Assembly: GCA_013397435.1 (NCBI GenBank)
Contig: VZRG01001053.1
Location: 62,001-126,000 of the forward strand
DNA: 64,000 bases
Reading direction: 5' to 3'
Origin: Erythrocercus mccallii
Lineage: Eukaryota; Chordata; Aves; Passeriformes; Dicruridae
Part shown: positions 49,901-62,360 of the stretch, in pieces
Layout: each line of letters begins with the position of its first letter
How positions within the stretch are numbered: position 1 is the stretch's first letter
Translations under genes and position numbers: made by a program
The notes under the pieces: model-generated
Told to the model about the DNA's origin: nothing
The model's database searches: none
Seen by the model: the letters and a program-made list of their open reading frames with translations, nothing else

Positions 49901-52900
49901 ATAGCTCTTACTTTCTACAGTTGTCCCTTCATCTCCCTGGAGGGCAAGGAATGAGTGTGGCTATGGACATCCTTTAAGCAAGGACTTGAAGGGTTTTGTC
50001 AGGAGGTACCACGCCCCACTTGAACTGGCAGTTTTAGGCCACCTGCCTTCCCCAGGCAAGATATTTTGGTACACCTGAGATCTTTCCCAGGGGTTGCCAG
50101 AACAAGAATAACATTGTAGGAACAGGGCCTGCTCATCTCGCATAAGAATTAGAGCTGACACTGGGGCAGGGTTACAGCTGGGACTTCTTGTTGGCTGCAC
50201 CTACACTACAAAATTTTGTTTGTTCTCAGAAAAAATCTTCAGCTCCTCACTAAATGGTGTGGAGCGACTCAGAGCAGAGTGCTTTGGAGGCCCCTCCAGA
50301 GCAGCTGGGTCCACGTTACAAAGCACACAGCCAGGGTGCATGGGATATCTATTTAGCCATCAGGATCCAGTGGTTTTTATGTACAGTTTATCGCAGATGC
50401 AAATTTCTTAAGTGATGTGGGCTTTGTTTTGGCATGAATCCTGGGTATGCAGTGTTTGTCCTGGAATGTGGTACGGGGGCAGCTGCATACGGGGAGATGC
50501 AAAAATTGCTACAATGGAGTTGAAGTAGGTTGTGCAGATGGACTAAATCCTCCATGCTGCCAACTGGGAGTAGTTCCTGAGCTGGACTTCCCTCAGAAGC
50601 AAACCCAGCTTTTTGTTTTAATTTGTTTTTATTAATTGGAGCACATCAGCTTGTTCCAAAAGAAAGTTGCCATAAGAAAATTAACATTTCTGCAGCATGA
50701 GCAATTATACGATCAGCTCAGCGAGCGATGAAATGGGAAACTAAATTATTAGACAGTGTAGAAGTAGCAGCAATTCTGCTATGGCTTCAATAATACATCT
50801 ACTACATCTTTCACTTACTTTCATAACTATAAAAACATTGTCAGTTAACTGTTCCTTGCCCAATAATATTGTTGGGGTATGAGACCAAGGCTTTTCACAC
50901 ACATGTAAAGTCTCCTTCAAAGAAGGACAATAAGGAAAGACACCTGTAAAATCAGATGATGACCAGCTGTATCCTCCTTGTCTGGGCTAGCCAATGACTT
51001 TCTGATTATCCAGATCAGGACACAACATAGATGTCATTCAGCAAAAACCCCTTTACTCTTTAATTGAGATTCTTTAATAAGGATTCAGGAGAGAACAGTT
51101 GCAAGCAAGGATTGAGACTGGGGAAGAAAGAGGACTCTGAGGCACTAACAATGGCATTTTCTATCAGAGGGAAGTTCTTGAAACAGTTTTCCATTAATCA
51201 AGTTGTGCAATCACTCCTGTAATATTCATGATATAAGAATATTTCCCCTCTTTACTATATTTCTTGCAAAAGCAATATTTATTAGTATCTTTTTTTTTAA
51301 AGCCCAAATATTTGTTACTCTGAAACCAGGAAAGACTGGTTTGCCTCATGAAGCAGCAAAGTATTCCTCCTGTCCTCTCTGGTGCGATAACCAGTTTGGT
51401 TCACTCTCCTAATCACATACAAACTGCACACAAATTTTCCTGTTGTCGAATGGTAATATAGTTAATCTAGATTAATTTTCAGGTTAAATGAGTTAATAAA
51501 GACAGAAAAAGAAATCAAATAATCTAGTTAATAAAGAGACATGAAATACCTTTGTGAAGAAAAAACTTCCTAGTGTTTGTCTAAAAATTATAAAAAACGG
51601 GTTATATGTACACTGAGAGTTGTGCCAGCCTTCCAATGGTTTCCAGGCTGCTCTTTCTGTGTTATACACTTTGTTAAAAAGGCTGCATTGAAAGTGAGGG
51701 AAGAACAATATGAAAAAGAACAGGGTATTTAGGAGAAGCATGGAGTCGTACCTGTCCCCCAAAGGAGTCTATGTATAACGATTGCCGTGCAGCAGCCTCC
51801 TAACAAATGTTCAAAGATCCTCCACACAAACCCCTCCTGCTTGTCTGAGACATAGGCAATATCTTCAGCTGGATAATTAGAGGGCAACATTCTGGCAAAG
51901 AGTCTATGTAATCTATATAACAATAACATTAAGAAAAAAGTCAACATTCTGGGGACTATGCCAGCGATCAGGGCATGATAATTGCTATAATTAAAAGCAA
52001 GGCAAATATTGCAGGAAAAGTAGGTCATTCTTCAGGCTGTGTATCCCTGATGCAAATGAAAACGATATAAAGAAGATTGTGTAATGTGATCTAAAGCAGA
52101 CAAAAGTGCTGCTCTTCCAAGGTTGCTGCAGACCCTTCATTAAATGCCATTGTTTTCATACGCCCCACCAGCAGGAACTGTTTCCTTAAACACAGTGAAG
52201 CTGTTGCAGTCTGGTACAAGGACTACTGGAGGAGTCTGTTGTAAAAATCCAGTGAAAGGAGCATAATTAGGACCTATTGTGTGCAAGGATGTTTTAAGGA
52301 GACTGTGATACTGTATATTTGAGAGTTGGTGAAGCACTGGGGTTTTTCTGACAGTAGCTCCAGCACTGAATTTTAACACACATGGCTTTACACTTTCAGA
52401 GATATTGAGACTCCAGTCAGTATGTAACATCTGTCTGAGCCACCTGACAACTGGTTCCTGTGGAAAGGACAAGGCACAATAACAAGAAGGACATTTCTTT
52501 GCATCATCTCTAGATGGTCAGCACACTGATGATAATTCTGTCTTGCTGGGGATGTCACATCCTCCCCTTCTCTGCTAACCTCGCTCTCACCAGATGTTCC
52601 CCTTGCACAGGACTTGCCTTTTACAAAGAGATTGCTGTGTCTCCACATCTCAGTCCATGTCATTTCCATCTTCTTTTGCCCTTCCTATCACCCCCAAAAC
52701 TCTCTCACTGACTTCTCCCCCATGCAAATCTACTTTTGGTCTGATCCCTAGAGTGAAGTAATGTCCCCCCATAACCTGAAGTTTATAAAAGCTGTTGGAT
52801 ACAGACATTCCCACTATGAATCCCCTTGTGCCATGAGTCTCACCTCTCCTTCCATCCTTTTTGGGGGCCCTTGTTCTCTGCTGCCTTAACCTGGGCTGAG

Positions 52901-53830
52901 GATTGCACACTGAGTGCTAAGCAGGGGCTCTGACCTGACAGCAGTGTGTGGGACAGGTCTGTGTGTATTTCAATGAAAAAAAAATGAAAGCAAAAAATAA
53001 CCATAAAGTTGTTTGAAATATTTATTGTAACTTTTCAGTATAAGGATCTCAACTTTCCAAAAATCCCTATATTTCCTTGCATTCCTATGCCACTGCAAAA
53101 TTAATTCTGCATTGAATGCAAGGTTACAAGAATTTTGCATTAAAAGGGGAGGGCTATACTTAAGTCTAAATTCCATTTGTTTGAAGAAATTAGCTAACTG
53201 TAAGCTCTTTTCCTCTTAATTGTAAAGATTCATTGATATCCATGGACTCTTTCACTTTGTATCCAACTTTATTTTAAATATTTTTTTACATTTATAATTT
53301 ATCTAACAAAGTGACAGGAGTCATAAGCAAGATCCAAAGTGTACAAAAGTTTTACTTTAAAAAATAGGATAGCAAAGTCATTTCTCTGTGAAACAATGGG
53401 CTTGATTTAGTTAGCATCCTGTAATGAAACTATTTAGATAATTCAAATTAGGGCATGGAGCTTCTTTGGTAAACTACTGCGTTATAAACCTTAACGATGA
53501 CAGTGTTTGAATTTTCTTTTTCCTGCAATCAAACTCAACCTATTACTGTCTAAGGTAAAAGTCACAAGTGTGCTTCATACTGAGAAATGTATTATTGTTT
53601 GTAATTAAACACAACTGTGTAGCACAATGTGAGGGAATTAGGAAGTTGACTAAAATTTAGAGATAGACTGCAAGAATGAATTTATCCTTCTAAGAACTTT
53701 CCTAAAGGTCTTCTTGGCTTAGTGCACTGAACTATCAGCAATTTAAAAATGTATGAAAATAATTAATACTCGTAATTATTTTGGCTCTACTTCTGTAAAT
53801 TATATATGTTGCAATGCCCTATGGAAGAAG
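43946..53830. other. Unique noncoding DNA, about 9.9 kb
   Basis: No exon, RNA gene or clear interspersed repeat. A candidate regulatory segment is at 50640-50820. A somewhat GC-richer patch at 49930-50210 is unassigned. Frames of 60-131 codons show no family resemblance. Confidence 0.5.
50640..50820. promoter_or_regulatory. Candidate conserved noncoding element
   Basis: Non-repetitive, with an unusual local cluster of CpGs ('atacgatcagctcagcgagc' followed by 'gatg', about 50707-50730) inside otherwise CpG-poor AT-rich DNA. Homeodomain-like 'gcaattata' and 'aaattattag' words flank the cluster. Retained CpGs in AT-rich unique DNA may reflect constraint or lack of methylation. Confidence 0.3.
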
Positions 53831-53849
53831 GGTATGACAGAACTTGACT

Positions 53850-54255
53850 GTGGTAGATCAAGGTAGATCAATGTCTTGCGTTAACCTCGGCTGGCTGCTA
53901 GATGCTCTCACTGCCACTCTCCCAATGCCCCTGTCCAAGAGCACAGGGTTGAGATGAAGGGCACCCACACATCTGCTGCAGTGTGGGGTCCTGGCAGGCT
54001 GCACTGTGCACATCTGCTCCAGCCTGGCTCTTCATGGGCTGCAAGAGAATCTCTGCATGAGTGCCTGGGGGACCTTTTCCCCTTCTTCTCTCACCTCAAT
54101 GTCTGCAGGGCTGTTTAATTCCTCTCCTATATTCCTGTTAGCTACAGTGCAGTGGTCTACATGACCATCCATGCTTCCTCTGGCAGTCATACACCACCTG
54201 TCTATCTTCTGCTTATGACTTAGAAAAAGTCTGAAATACACTGTCTTCTGCTGAT
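53850..54255. mobile_element. ERV-like repeat fragment, probable avian family
   Basis: A GC-richer segment with sharp edges in AT-rich DNA. Landmarks are 'ttaacctcggctggctgcta', 'catctgctccagcctggctc', 'ttcatgggctgcaagagaat', 'ctctgcatgagtgcctgggg' and 'ctcacctcaatgtctgcagg'. This wording resembles a repeat abundant in songbird genomes that I associate with endogenous retroviruses. It is strongly decayed, with no gag, pol or env frame visible. Strand and exact family are not assigned. Confidence 0.5.
53852..53871. repeat. Tandem duplication of a 10-mer
   Basis: Two adjacent copies of ggtagatcaa at the left edge of the ERV-like fragment. Confidence 0.85.
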
Positions 54256-55325
54256 TTTCACAATTATTCCTGACTCTACTGAGAATTTAGGACAAATCGA
54301 TTTCACTGTGGGAATAGTTGTCCTTATAACCCATGTTTTGTATTAAATCTTATAAATCTTAGAGTGAAATGGACACTGATAGGATGATAGTCTCTGCATG
54401 AAAGACTATTCAGAAGTGTTACTATGCTAGACCTGAAAATTGAGTTATTTTCGCTGCTTTGAGTTGTACCAACAGACTAAGGTGAGGCAAAAAATGAAGA
54501 CAAATCAATTAAAATGGGGCCACTGAAGAGGATAGTTTCACGGCACCAAACCTGATTCTCCTCATTATTCTGCCAAAAGAATTTCACAGGTCCCATGCAG
54601 AGCATGAGAATCCATGTTGGAATTAGAAACTACCTACAAATTCTGAGAATATATCTACGCCCCTCAGCAAATCATTTTATGATATTGTCCTCTACCTTTC
54701 TACTTATATTCATTTATATTCCATGAGCTGCTACAAGTCTTCTTTTTTCTCAGTATGGCTTTTCTAAAAGTGTATTATGTTTCAGCACAGGTATTTGCAG
54801 CAGGTGATTAAGTATCCTCATACTGTGCTTCTTACTATCCAACTGCATTCATTTGCTCATATTTTGATTCTTCCTTATAACCTACCTCTGCATGCTATAC
54901 TATTTTTCCAATGTCTTTGTCAACTTAGAGACACAAATTATCAGACTATCAGCTGATCATCCATTCTGTCACTCAGGACTGCTGTTCTGAATCCAAGTCA
55001 TATCTTGTACTCCACTTCTCCGTGGTTGTCTTCTGCAATATCCCAAGCTTTCTTTAACATGGTTCTGCTCCTTACCACTTTTTCCTTACTTAAATCCTCA
55101 CTTTGTGAAGACCCCTTATACACAAGTGATCATTTTCAATTACACATGAATTTATTGACCCAGGTTATTCTACTATTTTTAAGATAACTGAAAAGCAAGG
55201 TTAAAGTATCCATGAGATGTAGAATACAGAACAATTTTGTAAGAGTTACACTTCTTCTCAATAGAAAAATAACATGCTGGATGAATAGGCCAGAGAACTT
55301 CTGTATTTTTGAAGGCAAAATTCCT

Positions 55326-55356
55326 TTTGCTGTCAGCTCCCATTTGCTGTCAGCTC
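55326..55356. repeat. Direct repeat of a 14-mer
   Basis: tttgctgtcagctc occurs at 55326-55339 and 55343-55356, separated by 3 nt. Confidence 0.9.
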
Positions 55357-58300
55357 TTTATACAGTAGATGCTGCATCTATCACTATATTTTCATATTTG
55401 TGAGGTGTGACAAACTGATTAATAGTGTATACAAGTTGTTGTGTCTGTCAGTGATTGAAGCATAATCAGGATTATTTTATGTCCTCTATAAGCTGATTAT
55501 CTTGGTGGAAGCAGCCATAGTCAAGGAAAAATCCTCCTTGGTGAGCAGTTTTCTGCCTTCCCAGAAGAAGATGCTGCTCTTCGGCACCACAGTCCAGCAC
55601 AACACTTGGTGAAGGATGTGGGCAGTTTTCCCTGTAACAATGTTTAATGTAGTGTAAGGCCCCAGTCAGCTTGCTAAGTGAGACTTTTGGAAGGGTTTAC
55701 AATGGTTCTTGTAATCTTAGAGTCTGTTCTTCAAGTTTTGCTTGAAGGAAGCAAATACTCCAGGAAAAATCTCTAGTGCACAAAAAAGATCCTTTAATTC
55801 CAACAGCTGGAGGTCTTTTTGCTCCACTTTAGGCAGGATTTACTGTGGAGAAAGAACAGTATGGAGGCCTCCAGACAGCTGCAATTCAAAACAAGCACAA
55901 ATGTACCAGCAAAAAGCTACTTCACACAGATGCAGCATGAGAAGCTGTACCTTCAGTGGTTTTTTGGCATGGAAAAAAAATTCCAATGGTTTCTTCTCCA
56001 GTTACAAATCATTTTCAGCATATATTGGCAGCATATTATTTCTTTTCTATGCTCTGACACTAAAGGCTATTCCTCAAAAATGGAATATTTCAGAAAACCA
56101 ATAAACTCTTTCCCAGATCTCTGATTTGAAAATCCAAAGAAATCCAAGAAAACATCATTGGAAGAGACACATCTGCTGAAGTTGAAGTGTCAGTATTGCT
56201 TCCTTTTTACTTTCTCTTCTTTCAAAACACGTCAGACCTATTCTCATCTAGCATCTTCTAATTTAAGTTGGAGGGGGTTTTTTTCCAAAGTCTATTACAA
56301 AATAAATGTTCTGTCTTCTACAATTAACAGAGAGCACTGGCCAGCTGCCCAAGTAACTAATCAACATAAAACTTTTATCAAGACATACTGCAAAGGATAT
56401 ACACTATTACGTGCCAGATTCTATCACTTTTTTTTGAAATTCTATCACTACTGAATGAAATTTCTGCCACAAATCTGTTTCTTGCTGTTAAACTTTGTCT
56501 CATTTGAGAGGATAATAACTAACATCAAATATTTTGAGACTCCTGCAAGGAACTATTTTGCAAATGCTAATGTCCTCATGAAAGAAATGCTGTAAGGCTA
56601 TCTTCACTTACTGCTACCCTACCCTTCAGAGGAGCAGAAAAGAGTTCTAGTTTAATTGCACAGCAACACAGCCAGAAATAGACACAGACAGTGACATCTG
56701 CAACAGAACTTCTCAGCTAGTTTGAAAACTTCTAACAAGTGCTTAGTACTGTAAGTGGTTCCCTGCTTGGTAGCTGAATGCTAGACTACTTTTGCCTGAA
56801 GAAAATTTCAGGTGCTTAAGAACAACTAATTCATCTCCTTTGCTCTATTTTGTGTTTCCTTAGCAATCTGGCCTACTAAGGATGTCTGTATTACTCTCCA
56901 GAGAAGCATTCAGTTCCTTGATGTACTTCCAGGTTATGGAAAAAAGGGAATGGGGTGCTTTATTTTTTCCTTTGTTTGCTTGTGTGGAGATGCCTCAATT
57001 GAGAACCATATAACTTTCTTACCATTCCCTCAAAACTGGGTGCATTGCAAAACGCACATGGTAAGCAGCCTGAACATGCCCTGTTCTAGACCACAGATCT
57101 AATTTTTGTCTTTGTATCTTGCTCAAGAAAAAAGTTTTCAACAGATCCTTCTTCTTTCATATGATGATCCTTATGAGAAAAGGAACTCATTAATGCCATT
57201 AGCTGCATCCTATAAGGCTCCCTGACAATCTAATAAGTACATGGTCCAAAGATGCATAGTTATGTACTCCTCAGAAAGGATGCCAGGTGTTCCCTTGAGC
57301 TTTGGGTGTCTTTTCAGTTCTTCATCTGCTCCAAAACAATTACTGTATCTGAGGCACACTGAAGATTTAGATGTATGAGTAGTCTGTAGGATGACTGAAT
57401 TTATAACAAAATTTGCACTGTTATTGCGTATAATCCACTACTATTTTCTTCCCAAAATGAAGTTGTTAGAATATTTTAACAGGCAATATTCTACATCAGA
57501 GCATATCAGCACATCTGTGTTGATATGTGATGCTAGTCAGACAAAAAAAAATTTGAAGAATAATACCCAAACATTTAATTCCCTTCTGCAAATCTCCTTG
57601 TGGAGCTCTGCTGTCAGATCCTGCTTCTCCTCCAAGCCCCTGCTCAGCTCCCCAATGAGAAATCACATTTTGTTTGGATAGCAGACTTTTTTTCCTCAAG
57701 GTGGGCCAAAGTCACTGACTTGCACTTCAGTAGCTGGTGAGAGCAGCGTGCCCACCAGCTCCCGAGGGTTGCAGCTGTTTGTACTCTTCACTGCTCAGAC
57801 TTGAATGCGCCTACGGGACTTCAAGAAAAATGTGCATCTGAATATCTGAGGCTGTGTTGTACAATATGTTGTCTAATTTCAACACTGTGGTACGCCAGCT
57901 TCCCTAGGAGGTTTCTTAATGCAGTCTTATTGCTCGATATCCTCTGGTGGCTGCCTTGCTCGTAGCTCACAGGGGAGGTGGCAAAGCAAAGCCACTTGAA
58001 AACAAACACTGCTCATCATCACGGGGAGAGGAAGAAGAGAGTAAACAAAGACAGTGCTGGCAGTGTGACAGGAGGGATCAGGCAGCCTCTTCTCTTTCAG
58101 AGGCATTGGCAGCCCCCATTGGCCAGGCTGCAAATGCTACCTGGTCCATCCAGCTGTGTCCATTTGGCTGCTCTCAATGGCGACAACATCCAACACCTTC
58201 TGTGCACCAGCTGAATAGGGCAGCTTGTCCATGTGTGACTCTCATAGAAATGGGGATCTTTTTGAGTAGGCCACCAATGTCATAATGGCATCACCCCAAA

Positions 58301-61300
58301 TGTTTTAATCCTGTGGACAGAGAAAAAGAGACTGTATATAAGGTAGACAGGGTTATTCCATGATGCTACTGCTGGTTAAAACTATGTTTTGAATCAATGT
58401 GTCACTGCAGGATATTGCCTCTGTAATATCAATACATCAACAAAGGAGTGTAAGTCTGATACTTCACTGTTCCATAAATCATCCTCCCATCCCCAGCTGT
58501 AGAATTTATTGATTAGCAGGATGGGTATCTGGTAGGAGAAACATACAGCTCTCGGGCTGGTTTTGCCTCGTGTTTACAAAATATGCAGAAAACAAATTTC
58601 TTATTTCGTTTTAGAGGAGCATGTGCTGTGTCTGGGAAAGAGGAGCAGCCTCAGATCTTTCTTCCCCCAGTCCCCTTTGTGCTGCCATCTCTGCAGAGGC
58701 ACATTTCCCATCCCCATGGAAACAGGACGAGAAACACAATTTGCCTCTCTGCAGAGGACCCTCTGCAATAAAGCTGCCCAGAGCTTTTGGCTTCTCACAA
58801 CCCAAGCAGTGACACTTTGGGATCTGAGCTGCCCTTGGACAGCTGGAACAGCTCCTCCCAGCAGTTTTCCTTCCCAGAACCCCACATTTTTCTCTTCTAG
58901 AAGTCCCACTGCAGGACAGAAAGCAGCTATTATTTTTCCTATGAAGCAATGGGGATACCACTCTGCAGCCTCTACTACCTGTCTACCAATAACGTTTTCT
59001 CCCTGCATATTTTTGTCTAATCCAGGGCCTGGGAGGGATAATGTTTTCCATCAGGTCTGAAGAAAATAGCGCAAAACTGTAAAACTTGGATGGTACTCTC
59101 TAAAAATATCTCAGAATAAATTAAATTAAACAAACTGGATTATTGAAATCCTGTTTCAGGATTTGATTGTTCAGGAGATGATGGATCAATGGTCAGTATC
59201 TGCCATTTGAGAATGATGAAATCAGTGGTGTGGGAGAAAAAGCAGAGACAGTTTGCAGTGAAGGAAGAAATAAGGTGATGCAGATTTCAGGCCACTGCTA
59301 TGGTACAGTGATGGACTTTCCCATGAAAATATGGACTACAACGGTGCATTGGTCCTGTTTAAACATAACAAGTAAATCTGAAAAAAAAAGAAATCCCCAA
59401 GGAAGAAGAATCCTTTTAATACTATCTGGTAATCAGCATTTTGTTTGGAGAATTTCTTAACTTTTCCTATGACCACAGATCATTTTAGTACAGAGTACTG
59501 CCTTTCTGGACTTCCAGTGTCTACACAACTTTCCACAGAAACACTGTGTTTTCTCCTTCAAGAAGAGATGATATATGCCAGCTATCAGGTTTCTCATCCT
59601 GATACCTGGGGCCAAGCAACTGATGATTAAAATCTTTCAGCAACATGAATTCTGAGCAAAGAAGAGTCAGTCATGATTGCTTCAAAACTCCACTTTCCTC
59701 TAGGTGAAATCAGGTTTTAAGATTATTTTCTAGAAGATTGGAATCAGATGTCTTTCCAGATTAGTAAATCAACCACTACATGGATTAAGAGAATTAATAA
59801 GAGGAGGTTATCAGTGTGGAATAAAAAGATAGTTAAGGGAAATTTAGAAAATATATCTATTGTGAAGTAGTTTCTGATGCAGGAAACCCTTTTCTATAAA
59901 TGAAAAGAACACTATGGGAATAATTCTAAAGAGACCATGTACATAACACAAATAAAAAGTATAGTCAAAAGTCAAAAAATGAGCAAATTGCAAACAAGTC
60001 TTTGATTATTATGGGATGGGTAGCTAACAAACAGCAAAATTATTTAGGTTATTAGATCAAATGATTTTGCTGCAATAACTGAAAGTAGCATCTTACAACT
60101 TATTAATTTTCAAAATATTTTGCTTCCATATTTTAATTCATAGTATCAATTTCAGGCTTTTATGGAGTTTGACACTTTTAATATTTAATGTTTATCATAT
60201 TTTAATTTACAAAAATTTACTGGAGAAGTCGTAACTTAGTAAGACAGGCAAATTTCCAGCTGCTTTAGTAATAGTTGCTATCCTTTTTATTTTTTTTCAG
60301 TAATATTTGGTCCCATTATGTCCTCTTGAAATATAAATCTAATTTGAAACAGCACCAATTTAATATAGTTCATGGTGCACTTTTATGTATTTCACTTGTT
60401 TTAATTATTAACTTTGCTAAATGACCATATGGAAAGTACTTTTTAATGTGCTGTTAATTCCCTGATTTTGTATCATAATACACGTTCTCAGCAAAAAAGA
60501 GGAAGTTACATCAGCTTCTAACATCATGGCACTTTGTTCTTATCCAACTATTTTCATTGCAGAGACAGAAAATCCACCAGCTGGAGCAACTGGACTTACT
60601 TTGAGGGTCTCAGTAATCATCCAGCTCAAATTCCTATTTGTGTGTCTTTGCAGAATGCAGACAAAGAACAGTAAATTGTTGTACGCATCTCATCCTCTAA
60701 CCCCAACACTGATCTGTGGTGCCAACCCAGCTTATACAGCAACAAGTCAGTTAAACCTGATCTTTGTCAAAAACATCCCTCAGGGAAAATCAAGGGCTTT
60801 TAAAAAGACTCTTCTGCCTGTTTCATCTTCACACACACTTCTAAGGAAATGGATGCAGCACTGTGTATGATGGTCACATCAAAGTCAGTTTTGGTTCATG
60901 AGTTATGTCCACTTTCCATTTCCACTTCAAATATACAGGGGCAACATAAACCACAATTTTCAGTTTATTCAGTTCATGCCTGATGAATTTCTTGAAGAAT
61001 AGAGCCATGAATTTTTAACAGCTCTGCAAATATGAAGGAAGATAATGGATATTCATTTTATTATTTTCTCTGCAATTTGACAAGGGAAATTGTCCCTGTG
61101 CTCCCAACAGAGGAATCTTACATCAGCTCAGATGCTTGCTATGTGTGCCAAGGCAGTATTTCATGCTCCTGCCCTGGTCAATGCCTCACAGAGAACAGAA
61201 GAAAGGTTGATATCTGCTTTCTGTTCCAGATCCATTTTTCCTTTCTGACTGTTTGCCAGAGGAGAAGAGAACATTATGACTTTCCTAGCTACTCCAAACT

Positions 61301-61739
61301 ACCTGGATTCCTTGTTGCCTTGAGAGCAAAGACCCTTGAAAAACAAAACTTCAGCTGAACTGCTGCTGCTGAGGGGCTCACCAGTCACAGCTTTAGATAA
61401 GTCCCATCTTGCTCATTTTTTTCTCTCTCCTCTCTTGAGCTGCACCTGCACCTTCCTACTAATAAGTCAAAAGGCAAATACACTGCCTTAGATTTTATCA
61501 GAATGTGTGAGGGCAAGAGGAATCTGCCAGAGTTGGCTCTGTTGCTTTATGTATGCTCTCTGTTAATTTCATCCTATTTTGGAGTTCCATGGGTTAAAAA
61601 TAAGCTAAACCATCACCTGCTGTACACATCTGAAAGCAGCTTTAGCATACTCAAGGTCAGGGCTATAATGTATAAATATCCTGCAATATTTAACTTCTTT
61701 TCCAATCTGCATCCCTTTAGTATAAATAAAAAAGATGTG

Positions 61740-61980
61740 TTTTTCTGACTGTAACCACTGCTGCTTTTTCTTTTCATTAAAGCTGCATATTTATGTATTT
61801 TCTTCCCAGCAACAGTGACTGAACAGGACTTACATTTTACCTTCACTTTTCTACAGCACAGAAAGCACTGTCACTGCTTAAGAGCTAAAAATGACAATGC
61901 TATAGCAGCCTCCAGCCATTATTATTTGCAGTGGAATGTGGTTTTCATTTCTGCTGCCTTCTAAGATATGAGCTATTTCT
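61740..61980. promoter_or_regulatory. Candidate conserved noncoding element
   Basis: Non-repetitive sequence rich in 'gctgctttttc', 'cattaaagctgcat' and 'ccattattatttgcag' words, with no repeat decay signature. The call rests on texture alone. Confidence 0.2.
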
Positions 61981-62039
61981 CTGGATATATGTGCATGCAC
62001 ACGTTGTCTCAGAGGAAGAAAAAAACTCAACCAACTGCT

Positions 62040-62360
62040 CAGATCCAACAGTTTAACTGAAAGGTGTTGGTTGATTTATTAACAACCAGTTTCTGTGGCC
62101 CCAGTCCCATGCTTTGATCACCCTCACGTTCCCAGCTGAGCTGCTGTGGTTTTTCCTGGCCATTTAGAGACCATGCTGTGATAGGAGGAGGCACTGTGCA
62201 GGCTACTTTCCCCTGACCACAGCAGGGAGCTGCAGGAGCTGAGGAGTCAGGACATGCTGGTTTTTGCAGTTCCTCCAATGAGGCGGTAATTTCTGGCAAA
62301 GAGCAAGGCCACAGGAGGGTGGCAGCTTCACCTGTGAACACCCAGAACTTGGCCACAGAC
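62040..62360. other. GC-richer patch, unidentified
   Basis: Distinctly higher G+C than its flanks, starting with a small hairpin (tggttg / caacca, about 62068-62088). The 107-codon minus frame has no recognised domain. It could be a reversed LTR fragment, but I cannot name it. Confidence 0.3.

Noticed and set aside
58563..59060. 165-codon plus-strand open frame, the longest in the window, overlapping 116-135 codon minus frames
   Set aside because: No recognisable domain and a composition explained by local higher GC with few stop codons on both strands. No supporting splice or promoter signal.
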